From: Phytophthora vignae f. sp. vignae
Taxonomy: Eukaryota > Oomycota > Peronosporomycetes > Peronosporales > Peronosporaceae
Length of the DNA: 64,000 nucleotides
Direction: 5' to 3'
NCBI GenBank assembly: GCA_016169955.1
Contig: JABJUM010000028.1
Location: 434,001-498,000, forward strand
The first letter of the stretch is position 1. Each line of letters opens with the position of its first letter. The position numbers and the translations under genes were made by a program. Under the pieces are notes generated by a model, which was not told where the DNA came from, did not search any database, and saw only the letters and a list, made by a program, of their open reading frames with translations. Shown one piece after another: positions 40,632 to 52,327 of the stretch.

Positions 40632-43600
40632 ATGGACGAGAACGTGGCGGCGCGTCCGCAGGCGCGCGATGCTGATGGGAACGCCTTGATGTCGCTCGAG
40701 GAGCTGAAGGAGGGGATGTTCCAGTCCATTCGTGACAACGGCACCGTGGAGCTCATTCGGGTGGGTGCTTTGCTGCCATGGATGTGCTAGGATAAGAGGC
40801 TGACCCTTGTTCGCATAGGCACAACTGCGTCGAAGGTTCATCGAGAAACTGCAGAAGCAGCGTCAGCTCCGTGACGACCAAGATGACGAGAACAATGCCA
40901 GCCGAGCGAATCGATCCACTTTGAGCTCAACACCAGACGAGAAGCTTGTCCACGGGCTTGTGGCCGAGTATCTGGCGAGTAAGGGTCTGGAGAACTCGCT
41001 CGCGGTGTTTGTCCCGGAAATTGGTGGATCTCGGAATCAAGTCGACAGTGCAACAATACTCGAGGTGAGCATTGGCTATTTTTTTCGCACTTGTTAGTCC
41101 ATGGTATGACCAAATTTGTTTCGCTCAATGGAAAGATGCTGCACGTGAGCTCCACTATACAAAACCAACTGGTAAGGCGAGATATCTTTTTTCCTGCGCC
41201 TCTGGATCTCGCGTTATCATGTTGTACATCCTGTGGGAATTTGTAGGAACTAGAGCGAGCAAGCACAGGCCATTCACTACTGTTGGTTCTCGTACGAGAG
41301 CTTGCAAGGCGGTTCCAGCTTGCAACCATGGACTCGGGGACGCAGACAGCAATGGACTGTTTCGATCATAGAATCGTCCTAGGTACACAGCTTCACCGGT
41401 GATTCGAATGGTTCCGGTCGTTCACTAACGCTAGTGCTTGCTATGGCAATGCCTGAGTACAGAAAACCAGTTGAGAAGAGTGGAGAACACCTACCTCGCT
41501 GAATGTGCTGCTCAGAAACTGGAGCCTCAGAAGTCTTTAGAAGTACGCATGGTCCAATACCAGCGAGAGTATGACGAGATCTGCGATAAGCGGCTTCAAG
41601 AAGAGTTGGAGCGGTACAAGTCCACGGAGGTTGCGTTGGTTCGAGCTGAAGAGCGGAAGCGCTTTGATCGAGAAGTGGATACTCTCCGGTCGACTCTGTT
41701 GCAGGAGTATCACAACAAGCAAGAGCGGCTTCAAGAGCGCGAACGCGACTTGGAACTTGCATTCGTTGGCCGGCGAACAGAGCTAGAGACGTCGCTTTTT
41801 GAAACACGTCAGTCTCTGTTTAAGGACATGGAGAGGCTGCGAGTGAAGGAAGCCGAGTTGCAAGTGAAAGTGGATAGCGACTTTCGTCACTTTGCTAGTG
41901 AGACTCAGCGTTTCCAGTTGTGGGAGGAAAGCGTTCGCACCCAAGAAGCTAATCTGGAGGGGATAGTTGCTCAAGCCATGCGCGAAAAAGAACGCTCGTG
42001 GCAAATCGAAAGACAGAAAGCGCTTGAGGAAATTCAAGCCAAGCAGGACGAGTTGGCAGATCGGGAGCAAGCTCTTACCACTGAAGTAGGAACGCTCAAG
42101 ACGTTAAAGACACAGGTAGTTGCACTGCAGCAGGAGGTTGCCGCATTGGAAGCTGCCCTATCGGTAAGTTATGGTTGTTTCTCTAGATGAACCTGATGGC
42201 AAACTCATTCATTGAAATGTTACGTATGCCGATAGAAATCAGGAGACGATCTACGCACGGCCCAAAATACGGCATTGCAGCTTGAAAAGGATCGCCAGCG
42301 TTTACAAGAGCGGGTTGCAGATCTGGAGTTGCAAGTGGATGAACAGAAGTCTAACTTGAGCGAAGCTAGTGCAACTAACGCTCGGCTCACAGCAGACAGA
42401 AGTCTGGTTGATGACGAGTTATCTCGCTACAAGCTGAAGAATGCGGAGGTGAAGGGGCAGATGAGGACTGTTCTGGCCGAAGTTAAATCTCTACAACAGC
42501 AGATATTGGATATGAAGTTCGACGAGGCCAATGCGATCGTTGCAGAGAGGAAGAAGTTCATGCAGATAATGGATGAGGAACGCGATCGTTTTCAGTGGAA
42601 AGAGAACGAGCTGCTGGCGAAAGTGCGGGAGATGCAGAGCCGTTTAGCCGAGTCTGAAGCACTTGCCGAGAAGTATCAAAGCCAATACGAGGACGAAAAG
42701 GTTCACGTCGAGTCTCTGCGGCACGATGTATCGAGTCTGAACTCCCTCTTGACACAAGCTCAAGCGACGATCAACGCGAAGCATGGCGCTCCGCGTGACA
42801 TGGCATCCTTTCGTGCTCAGCGGGGGACAGGAAGTAGTGGCGATACATTCGATGCTGGCTCACCTGATCATCAAATGCGGTCAAGTAGCGAGCGTACCTT
42901 TATGATGAAAATGATGGAGATGATGTCAAACTTCCAGGATGTCGGTGCTACACAACCCAGCAGCATTCGGCGAGACCATAGTCCACTAAATGTAGAACCT
43001 GGTCGTGGAGTACCAGCAGTCTTCAATCAAGAGCCTGTTCGCCAGGCGGCTACTTCTCAACCAGTTGACGAAGCCGAAGAAGAGTCTAAGCGGCTTAAAC
43101 AAGAGCAGGAACGCATTGAGCGCGAGCTATTGGAGCAACGCGACTATGAGAAGAAGAAGCGGGCTCGGATGGAGGAGCAAGAACGCGAGCTCGCTGAACA
43201 ACAGCGGCTCTTTGAGGGAAAGATGGCTCGTATGCGTCAAGAACGCATCGAGGAAGAAGAGCGACTCGAAGAGCAACGAAAGCGTAGGCAGGCTGAAGAA
43301 GAAGCAAGGCTACAAGAGGAGCTAGATCGACAGCGTGCAGCGGTTCAGGAAGCAGCAGATCTGCAACAGAAGCTGGAGGATCAACGCTTGGCCGACGAGA
43401 AGAAACGAGCTGACGATGAGCTGGCTTATCAGGAGAGAAGACTAGCCGAACAGCGCAAATTCGACGACGAACTAGAGGCTAAACGCCGGCAACAGCAACT
43501 TGATGATGAAGCAGCCGCAAAACAACGACAGCAGAGAGAAGAGGAGGAAGAGTGTCTAAGGCAAGAACGCATAGCGCATGAAGAGCAAGAACGTATCCGG

Positions 43601-44366
43601 CTGGAAAAAGAACGAGAAGCAGCAAAGCTAAAGCAAGAAGAGAAAGATCGCCAGCGCAAACTTGCATCCGAGCCTGCAGAAGAAGAGATAAAGCGGATGG
43701 AGTCCGAGAATGCAGTGCGAGTGGATAACGACACCCCACTGGAGGACGCGTCTTGGCAGGAGTCGAGTGCTGAAGACGGCTCTGAGCACAACGGCAGGGA
43801 AGAAGCGAGCGCTGATTCCGCTCCAGAAGAGAGTGAAGCCCCAATGGCAATTGACAACACTCAAGCCACCCTCCCACTAGAAGATGCAACGCCCTCAGAT
43901 GCAGGCGAAGCACAGGGAGAGACGCTGGTGCCAAGCGCTGACGAAAACGAGGACAGTACCCCCGCCACCGCGTCAGAGCCACCACCGAAAACTCCGGAGG
44001 AAGAAGAGCAGGAAAGACAACAAGCTGCGGAGGAAGCGAAAAGGAAGGAAGACGAAAACGTCATCGACGTGTATCGCCAGCGCGTACTTGCCAGGAAAGC
44101 AGCCGAGAAACAGCGCCAAATGGAGCAAGAAGCGGAAAACGAGCGAAAGGCGAAAGAGGAGGAGGAACGACAGAGACGCCAGCTCTTGGACGATGGAAGC
44201 GAGTCTGATCATGAGCTGGAGCTATCAGGAGGATCGTTTGCTGAGTCAAGGTATGTGAGCGTATTGCTCGATTGGGTCGTGTTTATTGCTTCGTGTCTAA
44301 CCTTTATTATCCTTGTCCTTGTCTACTTGCTGTTGCAGTGCTGCAAGCAACAGTGATTCGTTTTAG
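40632..44366 (+). CDS. OFD1: OFD1 orthologue, centriole/basal-body LisH coiled-coil protein
   Basis: Seven exons join in frame: 40632-40760, 40819-41064, 41136-41171 (36 nt), 41247-41382, 41463-42163, 42236-44250 and 44339-44366. The product is 1096 residues (human OFD1 about 1012). A short N-terminal helix (MSLEELKEGMFQSIRDNGTV) and a LisH motif (VHGLVAEYLASKGLENSLAV) match OFD1. ELARRFQ and MDSGTQTAMD follow, where the human protein has a similar METQTSS segment. The remainder is coiled coil (KEAELQVKVDSDFRHF) and a very Glu/Arg/Lys-rich region. Splicing out the last intron gives a short SNSDSF end. OFD1 caps distal centrioles and is needed for cilia. Here it would serve zoospore flagella, a role inferred from orthology. 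Confidence 0.88.
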
Positions 44367-44478
44367 GATTATCGGTTGCTACTAACATACGATCGTTTTA
44401 TTTTTTTTCTAGCGACCCTTCCGTTATTTTGCCTACGTTTGGCAGCGTCAGTTATCTATTGTTTCATCTTGCACCACG

Positions 44479-46758
44479 ATGCCTCTAGGGAATGAAGGGA
44501 GAGCTTCACGCCGTCCGATGCCACGGCAACTGGATATGAGCAGCTGGGGAGCAGATTCGTCTTCTACGTCGGTGCAAGATCGCTTTAGGAATGAGCCTAC
44601 CGAGTCTAGGAGGGCCGTTGACTTCAACTACAGCAACACCAGCGAGCTACCCAGTCGTTTCGATAACTTCAGGGAAGAAGAGTATCGACCTCGCCAAATC
44701 CCCGCGAGGGAAGAGCTATCTCGGCTGCGTGAGGGGCGAGAACCACGTACGAATTACGCCTTCACCAGTTTGTCAAGTGAACGGAGTACGGCCAGGGCAA
44801 GCTCATTAGATGCGCCCTTCACGTCCTTTACCAGTACTAGGGACTCTGCACGTGGAACCACATCATACTCGGATCGAGGGGGCCACGACAACCAACGCGA
44901 TAATGACGACTTCTCTCGCTACAGGTCATCTGGGAAGAGAGGACAGGACGAGCAAAGCGCATCAGATCTCACGAACCGCGGTGAGTTTCGACGAGATGAT
45001 TGCAGTGATGACAACATGTCCTCGGGCTCCAACCGTGCAGCAGAATGCGACAACGCTCGCTCTTCTTTCAAGTCTGCGAGCTTCGACACCTTCTCGAAAT
45101 TCTCCAATGGCAAAGCCGATTCCGTCCGAGCTGCTGAGTCGCCTATAGCAGCTCGAATGGACTCCTCCGTAGTGGCATCTACGCACATCAACAAAGATCC
45201 TACTCGGGGATTCAGACTCTCGTCACTCGCTTCAGACGGTGAAAACCAAGAGGAGCTGCCCAGCCCAACCAATTCGGAGACATCCGTCTCTCCTTCATCT
45301 CCAGACTCAGAGGGTGACTCGATTGCACACAGAATCCGAAGTCGCTATCCGAAGCCGTCGATTCCGTCTCCAGTGTCTTCAGATAGATCGAATGCGAGCA
45401 ATTCGCCGATGGCTTCTCCCTGTTCTTCGATATCAACGCACACCAAGCCATCGGCAGGATTCAAACCTACGAGAGAACTATCGGTGCCTAGCTCAAAGCA
45501 GTTCGACCTTTCCAAGCGAGCCGCTCAATCAGCGATGAGCGATCTGCGTGAAGATCTCTATGCATTTCGCAAGCAGATGCGCGAGGTCTTCATCCGTGTG
45601 GAAGACATGGTAGACGTGCACCGATCGTTTTTCAAGTCCGACCCGGGTACCGGGAGCCCGATTTTCAACGCGGACTTGCAGGAAGAAGCGGAAAAACTGG
45701 CAACCCAAGCGTTCGAGCAGCTTAGCGATCTACGCAACCAATTCACTAGACTCGCCTCCGATTTCCAACGAACGGAAGAAGCACGTGACGAACGGTCCGG
45801 ACGCGATCATGAGCGGAAACAAACTCGACTATCACCACCTCAGTCTCGAAGAGAACAATATGCTCCGTCCAGACGTGCTGTTGCCAGTCACAGTTCAGAC
45901 GACGAAGGGATCAGTGTGAAGGGCTCAGTTGGATCTGACGATGATGGCAGCGATCGCGACAGCAGCGATGAGAGGCCCAGAGAGCACTCATCAAGTATCC
46001 CATTAACCCGGTTATCGTCTCAAGCTGATAGTGACGACGATGATGCGCCGCCAGCCTCCATGCCCAACTCAGCTCGCTCCACGACGTCTACTTTCCTCTC
46101 GTCGCAGTTGCAGTCTCGGTGGGGAAACTCAGTCGAGTCCATCGCCAATGGGAGCGATATCAGCTCGCGCTCACGTGGTCGGTCTCCGAGTATCGTCAGC
46201 GATGTGATCTCGTTGCCGGACCAGAGCAGCAGACCCACCAGCGAGCACATGACCGACAGCATCTTCCAAGGTGAACCGAAGTTGCCTTTTTTGCCACTTC
46301 AACTTGCCCTCTAATTTTTTATTTTTTTTTGTCTTGGGTTTTAGATTTCGACAAGCGCATGGAGGAGATCCGCTGCTCACTCAACGCGATTGCGAGCGGC
46401 AAGAAGCCGCATCGTAGCAGTGAAAGAGTTGCGGCGGTCTCACCGAAAAATTTCAAGGTAAAAGTTGAAGTGGCCGAATGGCTTCACCCGTGCGTCCACC
46501 AACCGTTGTTCTCATTGCTCTCTCTATGCATCGCTTGACGTTTTGTGTTTACAGCACGGGGCCAGGGTGGACTCGGAGCGCACGCGGTCAACTCTGCGCG
46601 AGGCGTCGCGGATCTCCACCACTGCGGGCCTCGACGTCGAGAGCAGCAACGGCAACAACAGCGAGGCGAAGCCACCCCGAGGTGCGCGCGAGGCCGAGCT
46701 GCGCCAACTGCTGAAGCAGCTCAACCAGCTCAACGGCGACAGGGACGCGGACGATTGA
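44479..46758 (+). CDS. Ser/Arg-rich protein with short coiled coil, unknown function
   Basis: Three exons (44479-46270, 46345-46457, 46555-46758) join in frame to give about 702 residues. Most of the chain is disordered: Ser, Arg, Asp and Asn rich with many SSP/SPS-type sites. One helical region at about residues 348-435 (MSDLREDLYAFRKQMREVFI) looks structured, as does the short C-terminal helix (LRQLLKQLNQLNG). No signal peptide or membrane span is seen. It starts only 112 bp after the OFD1 stop in the same direction, so its promoter must be short or inside OFD1. A centrosomal or ciliary link is possible by context alone. I do not recognise a family. Confidence 0.8.
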
Positions 46759-47233
46759 AGTGGCCGCACCTACACTTCGAGCAGTTAAGTCGCCGTGGCT
46801 GTAGCCATGTCGGGTTTGGATACGATAAATCGACCATAAAATTGCGTGTAAAATTTATGCCGCGCCTAAATCCTGTTGATGGGCAACGTCGACACGAAAG
46901 GTAAAAAGCCTTTCGCTAGACGCTCGAACCTGATAACCAACGATACAAATTCGTCGCCATCCACGGTCGTCGTCGAAATGTTGCACTGCACTCGCTCTCC
47001 ATGGCACTTGCTTCCTTCCCGAGCCAAAGTGAGCGAGAGATGGAAGCCGTAAAATTTTTGGCCCAGCCTCAAAAATGAACCTTTGTGGTCTGATAAGCGG
47101 TACACTGTACCACTCCGTTCCCTCAGACTGTCCGTAAACAGCACGGTATGCGATGCGCCTGGCATTCCGCCCTCATTTGCTGACTTTCCTCGCTGGGCAG
47201 AGGCCTGTATAACACCCTTAGCGAAGCATTGCC
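46759..47233. other. Intergenic stretch before the C2 genes
   Basis: No gene. A 5' leader (AACACCCTTAGCGAAGCATT) directly precedes the first C2 gene. Confidence 0.45.
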
Positions 47234-48538
47234 ATGGCCCCGGCCGCGACCGACGCAGCGCAGCGCTTCAAGCTCGTGATCCGCGTGCACAGCGCTGAGG
47301 AGCTGCAGCACTCGTCGTCCCAGGGCGCCTACTGCAAGCTCTACGTGGGGGCCACGCCCATGACCGAGGGCAGCCACCGCGGGCTGAGCAAGAAGGACTC
47401 GGGCGACTCGACGGCCTCGGGCGAGGACGCGGACGACGCCTGGCAGCTCGAGGTGCGGCGCACGCGCACGGCGCACCAGCAGCCCAACGCGCTGGCGCCG
47501 CCCGAGACGATCTGGGACGAGACGTTCGAAGTCCCCATTTGCCCGGGGCGGGACCTGGCCACGCAGATCCTGAGCGTGCGCGTCAAAAGCCAGCACATGT
47601 TCTTCTGCCCCGTGGTGGGCGCGTGCGCCGTCTCGCTGGCCAACCTGTGCCCCGGGGAGCGGCTGGAGCAGTGGTTCCCGCTGCAGAAGGGCAAGAAACC
47701 CGCTGGCCGCATTCGTGTGATGCTGCTCATTGCCCCCGAGGATAAAGTGTTGAAGGCGCGCAGAAAGCAGCCGAACCAGGACGTCATGGCGGCGAGAGCG
47801 GCCCATCATGAGGCAGACGAGGCCATTAAGAGGCTCGTGGAGAAGCAGCTCCGACAGGAGGCCGAGAGACGACAGAGACGACTCGAGCGCACGTCCAGCG
47901 GACCCCCTGTCGAGGTGAAGAGACCGGAGAACGAGGAGAGGGAGGAGGTGAATAGACACAAGAGGGCGGAGAACGCGACGTGGCCACCCCCTCCGGGCGT
48001 GTCGTCGCCCAAGATGTTGCCCCCGTTGGGCACCCCTGCGGCCTTCAGAGATAACCAAGACGGGGAGAGGGTCAATTTGAGACCGCTCACTACGGAGAAG
48101 TCGCCGGTGTCCCCGACGACAGAACCGGTGTTGTCCCCAATGGCGGAGCAGCTGCCGGTGTCGCCCATGTCGGAGTATGAACAACGTCTGGACAGGAAAC
48201 TGCGCCAGGTGAGGAAGGAGACGGCGCGGCTCCGGAAGCTCAAGGAGCAGCTGAAGAAGTACATCCCGGACCTGCAGATGGACTCGGACTCGGACGACTC
48301 GCTCGACTCGGAGGACGAGCCCGAGGCGCTGCTGACCGGGTCGTCCATGTCCTCGTCGGCATCGACTTCGTCAGGTTCGGAGAGGACGCACCACCTTGAA
48401 GACCGACCGAAGGAGTCAACGCACCGCCGAAGTCTCGAGGGGCCCAAGCACTCACGGGTCAAGTCTGCGCCCCACGATGAGAAGAAGGTGGACCAAAAGT
48501 CTAAGGTAGACAAAAAGTCTGCACCCATGGCCTTCTAG
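47234..48538 (+). CDS. C2-domain protein, tandem copy 1
   Basis: The single exon encodes 434 residues. The N-terminal C2-like domain (about 10-170) shows strands FKLVIRVHSAEEL, AYCKLYVGATPM, TIWDETFEVPI, LSVRVKSQHMFFCPVVGACA and GRIRVMLLI. Calcium-ligand Asp positions are not well kept, so binding may be to proteins or lipids without calcium. A long insert of charged residues sits in the second loop. The rest is a basic coiled coil (AIKRLVEKQLRQEAERRQRR), a Pro-rich linker with repeated LPVSP/VLSP motifs, a second coiled coil and a Ser/Asp-rich tail. It heads a cluster of three related genes and is intracellular. Confidence 0.85.
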   Translation: MAPAATDAAQRFKLVIRVHSAEELQHSSSQGAYCKLYVGATPMTEGSHRGLSKKDSGDSTASGEDADDAWQLEVRRTRTAHQQPNALAPPETIWDETFEVPICPGRDLATQILSVRVKSQHMFFCPVVGACAVSLANLCPGERLEQWFPLQKGKKPAGRIRVMLLIAPEDKVLKARRKQPNQDVMAARAAHHEADEAIKRLVEKQLRQEAERRQRRLERTSSGPPVEVKRPENEEREEVNRHKRAENATWPPPPGVSSPKMLPPLGTPAAFRDNQDGERVNLRPLTTEKSPVSPTTEPVLSPMAEQLPVSPMSEYEQRLDRKLRQVRKETARLRKLKEQLKKYIPDLQMDSDSDDSLDSEDEPEALLTGSSMSSSASTSSGSERTHHLEDRPKESTHRRSLEGPKHSRVKSAPHDEKKVDQKSKVDKKSAPMAF

Positions 48539-48935
48539 CTGGGTGAGATGTGTATTACTGTCGGCAATGGAACAGGGTTTCCATAGGCGCGGATCCCCGA
48601 ACGAGGTGGGGATAGTTTTCAATAGTCAATGTTGTACATTTTGCCGTCCGAACACAAATGTTCGTTGCCCACAAGAAGGGCAAGGCCTGCCGCCACCTTT
48701 GGTTCATCCATCAATAGCATGGCATGGTCCTCCGGCAGAATGGACAACAAGAGAGAGAAGATTGGCTACAAGTTGCCACTCTCCGGAGCGCCCGGTTCCC
48801 GCACACACATCATGGAGGCACAAGAACTTCATCCCCCACGCGATCTTCGGCGCGGATGAGCAAGTTTCTTTGGCTACATTTGGCGACGTCTGCCAAAGTC
48901 CAAGTTCACTACGGAATCGAACGCAAGCCCCCTCA
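48539..48935. other. Spacer between C2 genes 1 and 2
   Basis: No gene supported. Short frames here lack similarity to the C2 proteins. Confidence 0.4.
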
Positions 48936-49787
48936 ATGTCAAACTACGCTCAAGACTCCTTCTCACTCTCGCTGCACGTGGGCTCTGGCCAGCACCTCTC
49001 GACGCATGCGAGCGCCGCCTTCTGCACGATCGTAGTGTGGAGCAACTCGTCTCCGGGCGGTCCCGCGGAGTTGACGTCGCAGCCGAAGTACACCAGCTTC
49101 AGCTCCGTCGGTGCCGATAAACAGCGTCGAGTGGAACGAACAAGTGCAGGTGCAGGTGACCAACCCTGCCTCTGAGGTGCTGACACTTCGCGTCAAGGAC
49201 TCGACCGACGCGCTCGTGGGGAGCTGCAACATCTACCTGGCTCATATTCGTCCAGGGGAGGCATTGAACCAGTGGTTCCAGCTTCACCCGGTCGGCCACA
49301 TCCGCCTGAAGCTGGTGCTGAGTCCTCCGAAGCAGCAGTCCGCCCCCATCCCGCCATTGAATCCCAACTCGCCCTACTCCGCAGACTTCCAGGCGCTGCT
49401 GGACCTGGAGATGAAGAAGCGAGCGGCGACAGTGAACGAATCTTCACTTCCCTCGCACATCGCGGCGTTGCTGGAGGCTCAGAACAAGGCGCAGGAGAGC
49501 ACGATGCTCCTGATCCAGCAGCAGCTGCAACAGCAACAGCAAGCGATGTACGGCAACCTCGCCCAGACACAGAGACCCCACTGCCCTACCGGTTTCCCCA
49601 CCGGCTACCCTCCAGCTCAGGCCAGCGGCTCCAGGACTGCCGCAACATCTCCACCATTGCGGCGAACCTGCAGCAACTCAACGGCAACAACACCGGAGTC
49701 GGCACCAGTGGACTGGGTACCGCAGGTTCGATTGGACTGAACGCCCTCGGCCTCGGACCGCTCGGACTCTTCTTCGGCTCGTCATAG
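48936..49787 (+). pseudogene. C2-domain gene, tandem copy 2, with two frame changes
   Basis: From ATG 48936 the frame starts a C2 domain (FSLSLHVGSGQHLSTHASAA). At about 49105 the similarity moves to the +1 frame (VEWNEQVQVQVTNPASEVLT, GSCNIYLAHIRPGEALNQWF). At about 49630 it returns to the first frame, where DCRNISTIAANLQQLNGNN and a Gly/Leu-rich end lead to the stop at 49787. The shifts compensate each other. Neither is flanked by convincing splice sites, so this is either a young pseudogene or two single-base sequence errors in a real gene. A Gln-rich stretch follows the C2 part. Confidence 0.65.
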
Positions 49788-50111
49788 ACGAGTGAGTTGC
49801 CCAGCTTTTAAGCTTAAAAAGCTGCTGTCAAATGAATGCATTGAAGTGAGTCTGCACACTCACAGGCACACTCTCGGTGTTTAAGGTCCAGCCTCCTGCC
49901 TCCTGATCAGAAACTATGGTCCGTCTAGCAATTCATCCGTGAGTATTCATCACACGGCAATCATAAGCTTACACGAGGCCCTAACAGTGTTACAGTGGTT
50001 GCAGGTTGAAGCCGTCTTAATGGGTACACTTTTTTTTCCTTCCATGGCTGCTCCGCCCCGTCACTTCATTCCGGAATTTGCCGTCAACTGCTCAAGTGGA
50101 AGAGAGAAAGG
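49788..50111. other. Spacer between C2 genes 2 and 3
   Basis: No gene. It contains a short palindromic motif, AAGCTTTTTAAGCTT-like, near 49805-49822 (AGCTTTTAAGCTTAAAAAGC). Confidence 0.45.
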
Positions 50112-52139
50112 ATGGAGCGACTGACGTCCTCCAGGAGCGTCGGACTGGCAGGATGGGGCAACCCGACGCTCCCTCAGAGCGGCTTCACGCTGTTCCTGCG
50201 GGTGCACTCGGCCCGCAACCTGGCGGCGGTGGGGCGCGGCTCGTACTGCAAGATCTACCTCGGCAACACGGAGCTGGTGAATGGGTCGGTGCAGGGCGGC
50301 GCGTCCTTCAGCAACCTCCTGGCGGCAGACAACGCGCAACAACAACAACAACAGATCCAGGTGCTGCCACCCACACACCGAGTCTTCCGTACCAAGGTGC
50401 TGTATACAGACCAGAAGTCGTGTCCCGAGTGGAACGAGAAGCTCGAGCTCCACGTGCTGAACCCGGATACGGAGATCCTGACTATTAGAGTCAAGAACCA
50501 GCTGATACTCTTCTGCCCCGCTATCGGGGCGTGCGCTATTCCTCTGGCCAATGTCACGCTGGGGGAGCCGGCCGAGCAGTGGTTCCCACTGCACAAAGGC
50601 GGCAAGCCGGCGGGTCACATCCGTCTTCAGCTGCTGCTGACTCGGAAAGACCCGACGGTGGCTCCCCCTCCGGCGGTGAGTGAGTCGCCGATGCAGCGAC
50701 TGATCCAGCAACATTGCCAGCAAGAGCGTGAGCGGCGTCAGCAGCAGCAGACTGACGATTCCATGAGACGACGACAGTTTGAAGAGCAGGAGCGAATGCA
50801 GTCAGAGCTGAGACGACAGAGGGAGGAAGCGGAGGAGAGGGAGCGGGCGCGAATCGAAGACCTGGCCAGGATGCAAGCGATACAAGACCAGATCCAGCGA
50901 GAGGAGCAGGCCAAGGTGCAAGCGTACTTGCAGAAGCAGATGGAGCACGAAGATACGTGGCAAGCAGACGTGCTGACTCAGAAGATGAGCGCGGTCAAGG
51001 TGGAGGACGCCCCAGAGGATTCGACTAAAGAATCGACTAATAGGACCAACTACCACTTTGCTGACGACATGGTGACAGCTTCGACAAGGTCGTCGACGTC
51101 GTCGGTAGGGATGAAGCAGAGCTTTAATGCTGCTTCGCAGGACGGAAGCCGTCGTGGGGAAGTGGCTGACGCGGTGGAGCTGGCGGACGTGGTATACGGG
51201 GAGGTGGTGCACGACGCCTTGCCGTCGTCAGACTCGTCGTCGTCGGATGGACGTGGCAAGCGGCGCAGCAACCAGCGCACGGAGAAGGGACGCCGCAAGA
51301 AACACTCGAGAAAGCAGACTCGGAGCGTGAAAGAAGATAAATCGACACGCTCACCGGATCCTCTCTTCCCATCAGCATACGACGAGGCGGCTCGCTGCAG
51401 AAAAGTTTCATCCGCATCGCTAGCTGACTCGTCCAGTTCTTCGGAGGACTCGACGTCGTCTGAAGAAGAGCGTCGTCGGCGACGTCGCAGACGCAAGGAG
51501 AAGAAAGCCAAGAGGAAGGAGCGACGTCGTAGACGCAAGGCCAAGCGCAAAGCTCGTCGAGAGTCGGATGGGTACGAGTCTTCTTCTTCGTCTTCATCGT
51601 CGTCGTCGTCGTCGTCGTCGTCGTCATCTTCATCCTCGTCATCCTCCGACGAGCGTCGCAAGCGCAAAGCGAGGAAGCACAAGAAATCGAAGGAGAGGGC
51701 TCGATCTCAGCGTGAAGGCAAGGCTAGCTCGATGCCGCGGGCGTCAGCTCCACCTCACTCGCACTCGTACGGACCTGACCACTCAAGCTACTCGAAGGAA
51801 TCCAAGAGCAAGTACAAGGATCCCGCAACACCGTTCGCGAAAACTGCTTCGTCACCTCCAGGGTGCATCGAGACACTGCCCCCTCAGCCTCAGCAGAAAC
51901 GATCAATGGGGGAGATGGTCAGCACTGCTGCAGATGTGGCGTCAATTTTATCAAGCGTGGCCTCCGTGGCGACGAGCGTCCAGCAATTGGCAGGTGGTGG
52001 GGACGCCGGCGGAGCTGCAGGTATCCCGTTTGCGGTGCCGGACATGAGTCAATTCCTCGGGGGCCAGGATTTGTCGGGGCTGGCGGGGCAAGACTTCTCG
52101 AGCTTGATTGGGTCTGATTCGACAGCGCAGTACTTCTAG
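50112..52139 (+). CDS. C2-domain protein with Arg/Ser-rich region, tandem copy 3
   Basis: The single exon encodes 675 residues. The C2 domain at about 20-180 parallels copy 1 (FTLFLRVHSARNLAAVGRGS, CPEWNEKLELHVLN, LFCPAIGACAIPLANVTLGE, EQWFPLHKGGKPAGHIRLQL). A Gln/Glu/Arg coiled coil (about 195-290) follows, then a Lys/Arg-Ser region with a run of more than twenty Ser and blocks such as RRRRRRKEKKAKRKERRRRR, reminiscent of SR splicing factors. The C-terminus is Ala/Gly-rich (MVSTAADVASILSSVASVAT). Nuclear localisation is likely from the basic blocks. Coupling a C2 domain to an SR-like tail is unusual. The poly-Ser run is a TCG/TCT microsatellite at 51577-51640 and is likely length-variable. 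Confidence 0.85.
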   Translation: MERLTSSRSVGLAGWGNPTLPQSGFTLFLRVHSARNLAAVGRGSYCKIYLGNTELVNGSVQGGASFSNLLAADNAQQQQQQIQVLPPTHRVFRTKVLYTDQKSCPEWNEKLELHVLNPDTEILTIRVKNQLILFCPAIGACAIPLANVTLGEPAEQWFPLHKGGKPAGHIRLQLLLTRKDPTVAPPPAVSESPMQRLIQQHCQQERERRQQQQTDDSMRRRQFEEQERMQSELRRQREEAEERERARIEDLARMQAIQDQIQREEQAKVQAYLQKQMEHEDTWQADVLTQKMSAVKVEDAPEDSTKESTNRTNYHFADDMVTASTRSSTSSVGMKQSFNAASQDGSRRGEVADAVELADVVYGEVVHDALPSSDSSSSDGRGKRRSNQRTEKGRRKKHSRKQTRSVKEDKSTRSPDPLFPSAYDEAARCRKVSSASLADSSSSSEDSTSSEEERRRRRRRRKEKKAKRKERRRRRKAKRKARRESDGYESSSSSSSSSSSSSSSSSSSSSSSDERRKRKARKHKKSKERARSQREGKASSMPRASAPPHSHSYGPDHSSYSKESKSKYKDPATPFAKTASSPPGCIETLPPQPQQKRSMGEMVSTAADVASILSSVASVATSVQQLAGGGDAGGAAGIPFAVPDMSQFLGGQDLSGLAGQDFSSLIGSDSTAQYF

Positions 52140-52327
52140 CAAGCGCAACAATAGGCGCGTGCTAACGTCGTAGCAGTATTCATTTGGAAAATCGGTGGAA
52201 TGGGCGAGTGGTTCCTGAAGTAGTATAAACTTGAATACATGTTTCAACACATCTACTCTAGTTGGAGTTGGTATTTAAAACAAACTTCTGTCGACAGGTT
52301 GAAAGGCTTTCATTACTATCGTTTGGT

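Noticed and set aside
44251..44356. C-terminal membrane span of the OFD1 protein
   Set aside because: The span is encoded by a GT-AG intron; splicing gives a frame that continues to a stop at 44366.
49805..49822. Short AGCTTTTAAGCTTAAAAAGC palindrome as a terminator or element end
   Set aside because: Single copy, AT-rich and short; it may arise by chance.
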